From Streptococcus parasanguinis (GTDB taxonomy: Bacteria > Bacillota > Bacilli > Lactobacillales > Streptococcaceae), in assembly GCF_032163505.1 (NCBI RefSeq), contig NZ_CP134147.1, forward strand, positions 1,206,501-1,270,500: a stretch of DNA of 64,000 nt, read 5' to 3'. Positions within the stretch are counted from its first letter, which is position 1. Each line of letters begins with the position of its first letter. The notes beneath the pieces were generated by a model that did no database searches, had not been told where the DNA came from, and saw only the letters and a program-made list of their open reading frames with translations. Below, piece by piece: positions 62,811-64,000 of this stretch. The translations under genes were made by a program, and so were the position numbers.

Positions 62811-64000
62811 TTAGTGTTTCTTTCTTGGATAGACAAAAGATCCAAGGAAAGTTAAGAGGCTGATGCCCATGAGGGAGAGGAGGTTCCCTGTTTGACCGGT
62901 TTTTGGCAATACCGATGATGCAGGACTTGCTGAAACACTTGCAGGAGCCTGATCAGTGGCTTGTTTCACAGCGATCGGAATAACTTGTGGACGATCAAGA
63001 GTGCTAGCTTTTTCTTGCTTGCTAACAAGGACCTGAGTTCCTGTGTTACCAACCTCTACTGGTTGTGTCTGATGGGTTGGTTCTTGGACTGGTGAAGTTG
63101 GATCTTGGCCTGGTGAAGTTGGATCTTGGACTTCTGGTGTTGGCAATGGAGCAGGTGCTGGATAGAAAAGACCATGACCAATGCGGTAGGCATACTCTGT
63201 TTCCGACATTTTTCCGTCTACAATTTTTGGAATATCAACCGGTAAGGTACCTAGATGTTCCTTGCCATTGAAGATGACTTCCACTCCTGCAGGAATATTA
63301 GGACCAAATGCATTGTCTGGTTTGAGGGATTCCGTTGGATCCATTCCCTTATTTCCATAGACTGCTAAAATGGCTTTGGCTGCGGGATAGTTGGCTACAT
63401 CATAAGGTTTAGAGATAGAAAGGACAGCTGCCTTCTTATGGTTGGTATTGGCATAATTGACGATTTCTGTTGGAATCTTGGTCCGCCAGAAATCTTTATC
63501 CAGTTGCCCTTCATAACCGATCTCTGAAATCACTACGATATGGGTGGCTTTTTCAAGGTCTTCTTTTAGACTATCAAGGGTGGATTCCTTAGTGAAGTTC
63601 TTGGCCACAAAGGAGGTATCTTTTGGAAGCACTCCATCCGCGATTAAGCGACGCATGCCCAAATTTAGTCCTGGGACTTCATTTTCAAAAGCTCCGAGTA
63701 GTAAGACATGGTCCCCTGTTTGCACCTTAAATGGCAAGGTATTGTCTTCATTTTTTACAACCGTCACCGCTGCTGCTGCAATCTTGCGTTCCAAGTCACG
63801 GTTGAGGCTAGATCCGACTGCTTCCTCTGCTTTTTCAGCTGTCCGAGCACTTGGATCAAAATTCAGGACCCCACGTTTTTCTTTGAGGGTCAGGATCCGA
63901 CGAACCGACTCATTTAAGCGTTCTTCTGAGATGTCACCGGTTTGGACCGCATCTACCACTGCATTGACGATGGTATCAATCTTGGTCAAATCGGCTTTGC
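62811..64000 (-). CDS. Cell-wall-anchored GH3-family glycosidase, C-terminal part (cut by window edge)
   Basis: The frame is open at the right window edge, leaving the last 396 residues. The start of the visible part (VNAVVDAVQTGDISEERLNE, then SVRRILTLKEKRG) is the end of a GH3 catalytic domain of the NagZ/beta-hexosaminidase type. The second GH3 domain follows. A Pro/Thr/Gln-rich spacer with repeats of the QDPTSPGQ kind leads to the sortase signal LPKTG and a hydrophobic tail ending YPRKKH. It should cut surface or host glycans. The catalytic Asp lies outside the window. Confidence 0.85.
   Translation of the reverse strand, partial: KADLTKIDTIVNAVVDAVQTGDISEERLNESVRRILTLKEKRGVLNFDPSARTAEKAEEAVGSSLNRDLERKIAAAAVTVVKNEDNTLPFKVQTGDHVLLLGAFENEVPGLNLGMRRLIADGVLPKDTSFVAKNFTKESTLDSLKEDLEKATHIVVISEIGYEGQLDKDFWRTKIPTEIVNYANTNHKKAAVLSISKPYDVANYPAAKAILAVYGNKGMDPTESLKPDNAFGPNIPAGVEVIFNGKEHLGTLPVDIPKIVDGKMSETEYAYRIGHGLFYPAPAPLPTPEVQDPTSPGQDPTSPVQEPTHQTQPVEVGNTGTQVLVSKQEKASTLDRPQVIPIAVKQATDQAPASVSASPASSVLPKTGQTGNLLSLMGISLLTFLGSFVYPRKKH

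Overview
The window reads as one contiguous stretch of a chromosome from an oral (viridans, sanguinis/mitis-type) Streptococcus. The signs are low GC, LPxTG wall anchors, the lacABCD-lacTFEG tagatose operon next to a galactose-type PTS, potABCD downstream of murB, rplU-prp-rpmA, thiI beside a cysteine desulfurase, and many lipoproteins and cre-like sites. The species cannot be fixed from the sequence alone. No tRNA, rRNA, CRISPR array or intact insertion sequence was seen.

Layout. 1-11.6 kb: lactose/galactose catabolism on the minus strand. It holds lacR, a GatABC-type PTS (IIA, IIB, IIC), lacABCD (tagatose-6-phosphate pathway), then lacT, lacF, lacE and lacG behind a LacT antitermination leader. 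11.7-16.6 kb: rpmA, prp and rplU with an L21-type leader, a lipoprotein, thiI, a cysteine desulfurase and a small membrane protein. 16.7-20.7 kb: a tandem array of eight related 140-150 aa envelope-anchored proteins (lipoproteins or single-TM) with exchanged N- and C-terminal parts. 21-29.3 kb: potABCD with a strongly structured leader, murB, a membrane protein, thrB and hom. 29.4-36.3 kb: a NodB-type deacetylase, a CPBP protease gene broken by a stop codon, an HD hydrolase, a divergent tetR/degV pair and a two-gene ABC exporter. 36.3-50 kb: peptide and glycan use, with a RocB-like peptidase, two wall-anchored X-prolyl dipeptidyl peptidases, a cytoplasmic alpha-amylase, thioredoxin, an OppA-type lipoprotein and an M42 aminopeptidase. 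50.1-55.8 kb: a decayed array of orphan polymorphic-toxin C-terminal modules and immunity genes. 56-64 kb: an ABC transporter, a YehR-like lipoprotein, galKTE and the 3' end of a wall-anchored GH3 enzyme.

The most interesting region is 50.1-55.8 kb. A toxin without its N-terminal delivery domain is followed by alternating toxin-tail fragments and candidate immunity genes. Two modules share an identical 111-bp pre-toxin junction, the pattern expected if tails are swapped by homologous recombination. The intact toxin tail carries residues that I can align with the four NAD-site residues of CD38-type ADP-ribosyl cyclases, and a NADAR-family gene (broken by a stop codon) lies at the end of the array. 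Two dispersed repeat families also stand out: a ~180-bp nested hairpin element (three copies, each at the 3' end of a gene) and an element with terminal inverted repeats whose two copies show compensatory stem changes.

Together the sugar genes give two routes for galactose: the PTS/tagatose route (lac and gat) and the Leloir route (galKTE). Catabolite (CcpA-type) control is suggested by cre-like sites at lacT, gat, galK and the second pepX gene. All functional calls come from reading the sequence; no database search was run.
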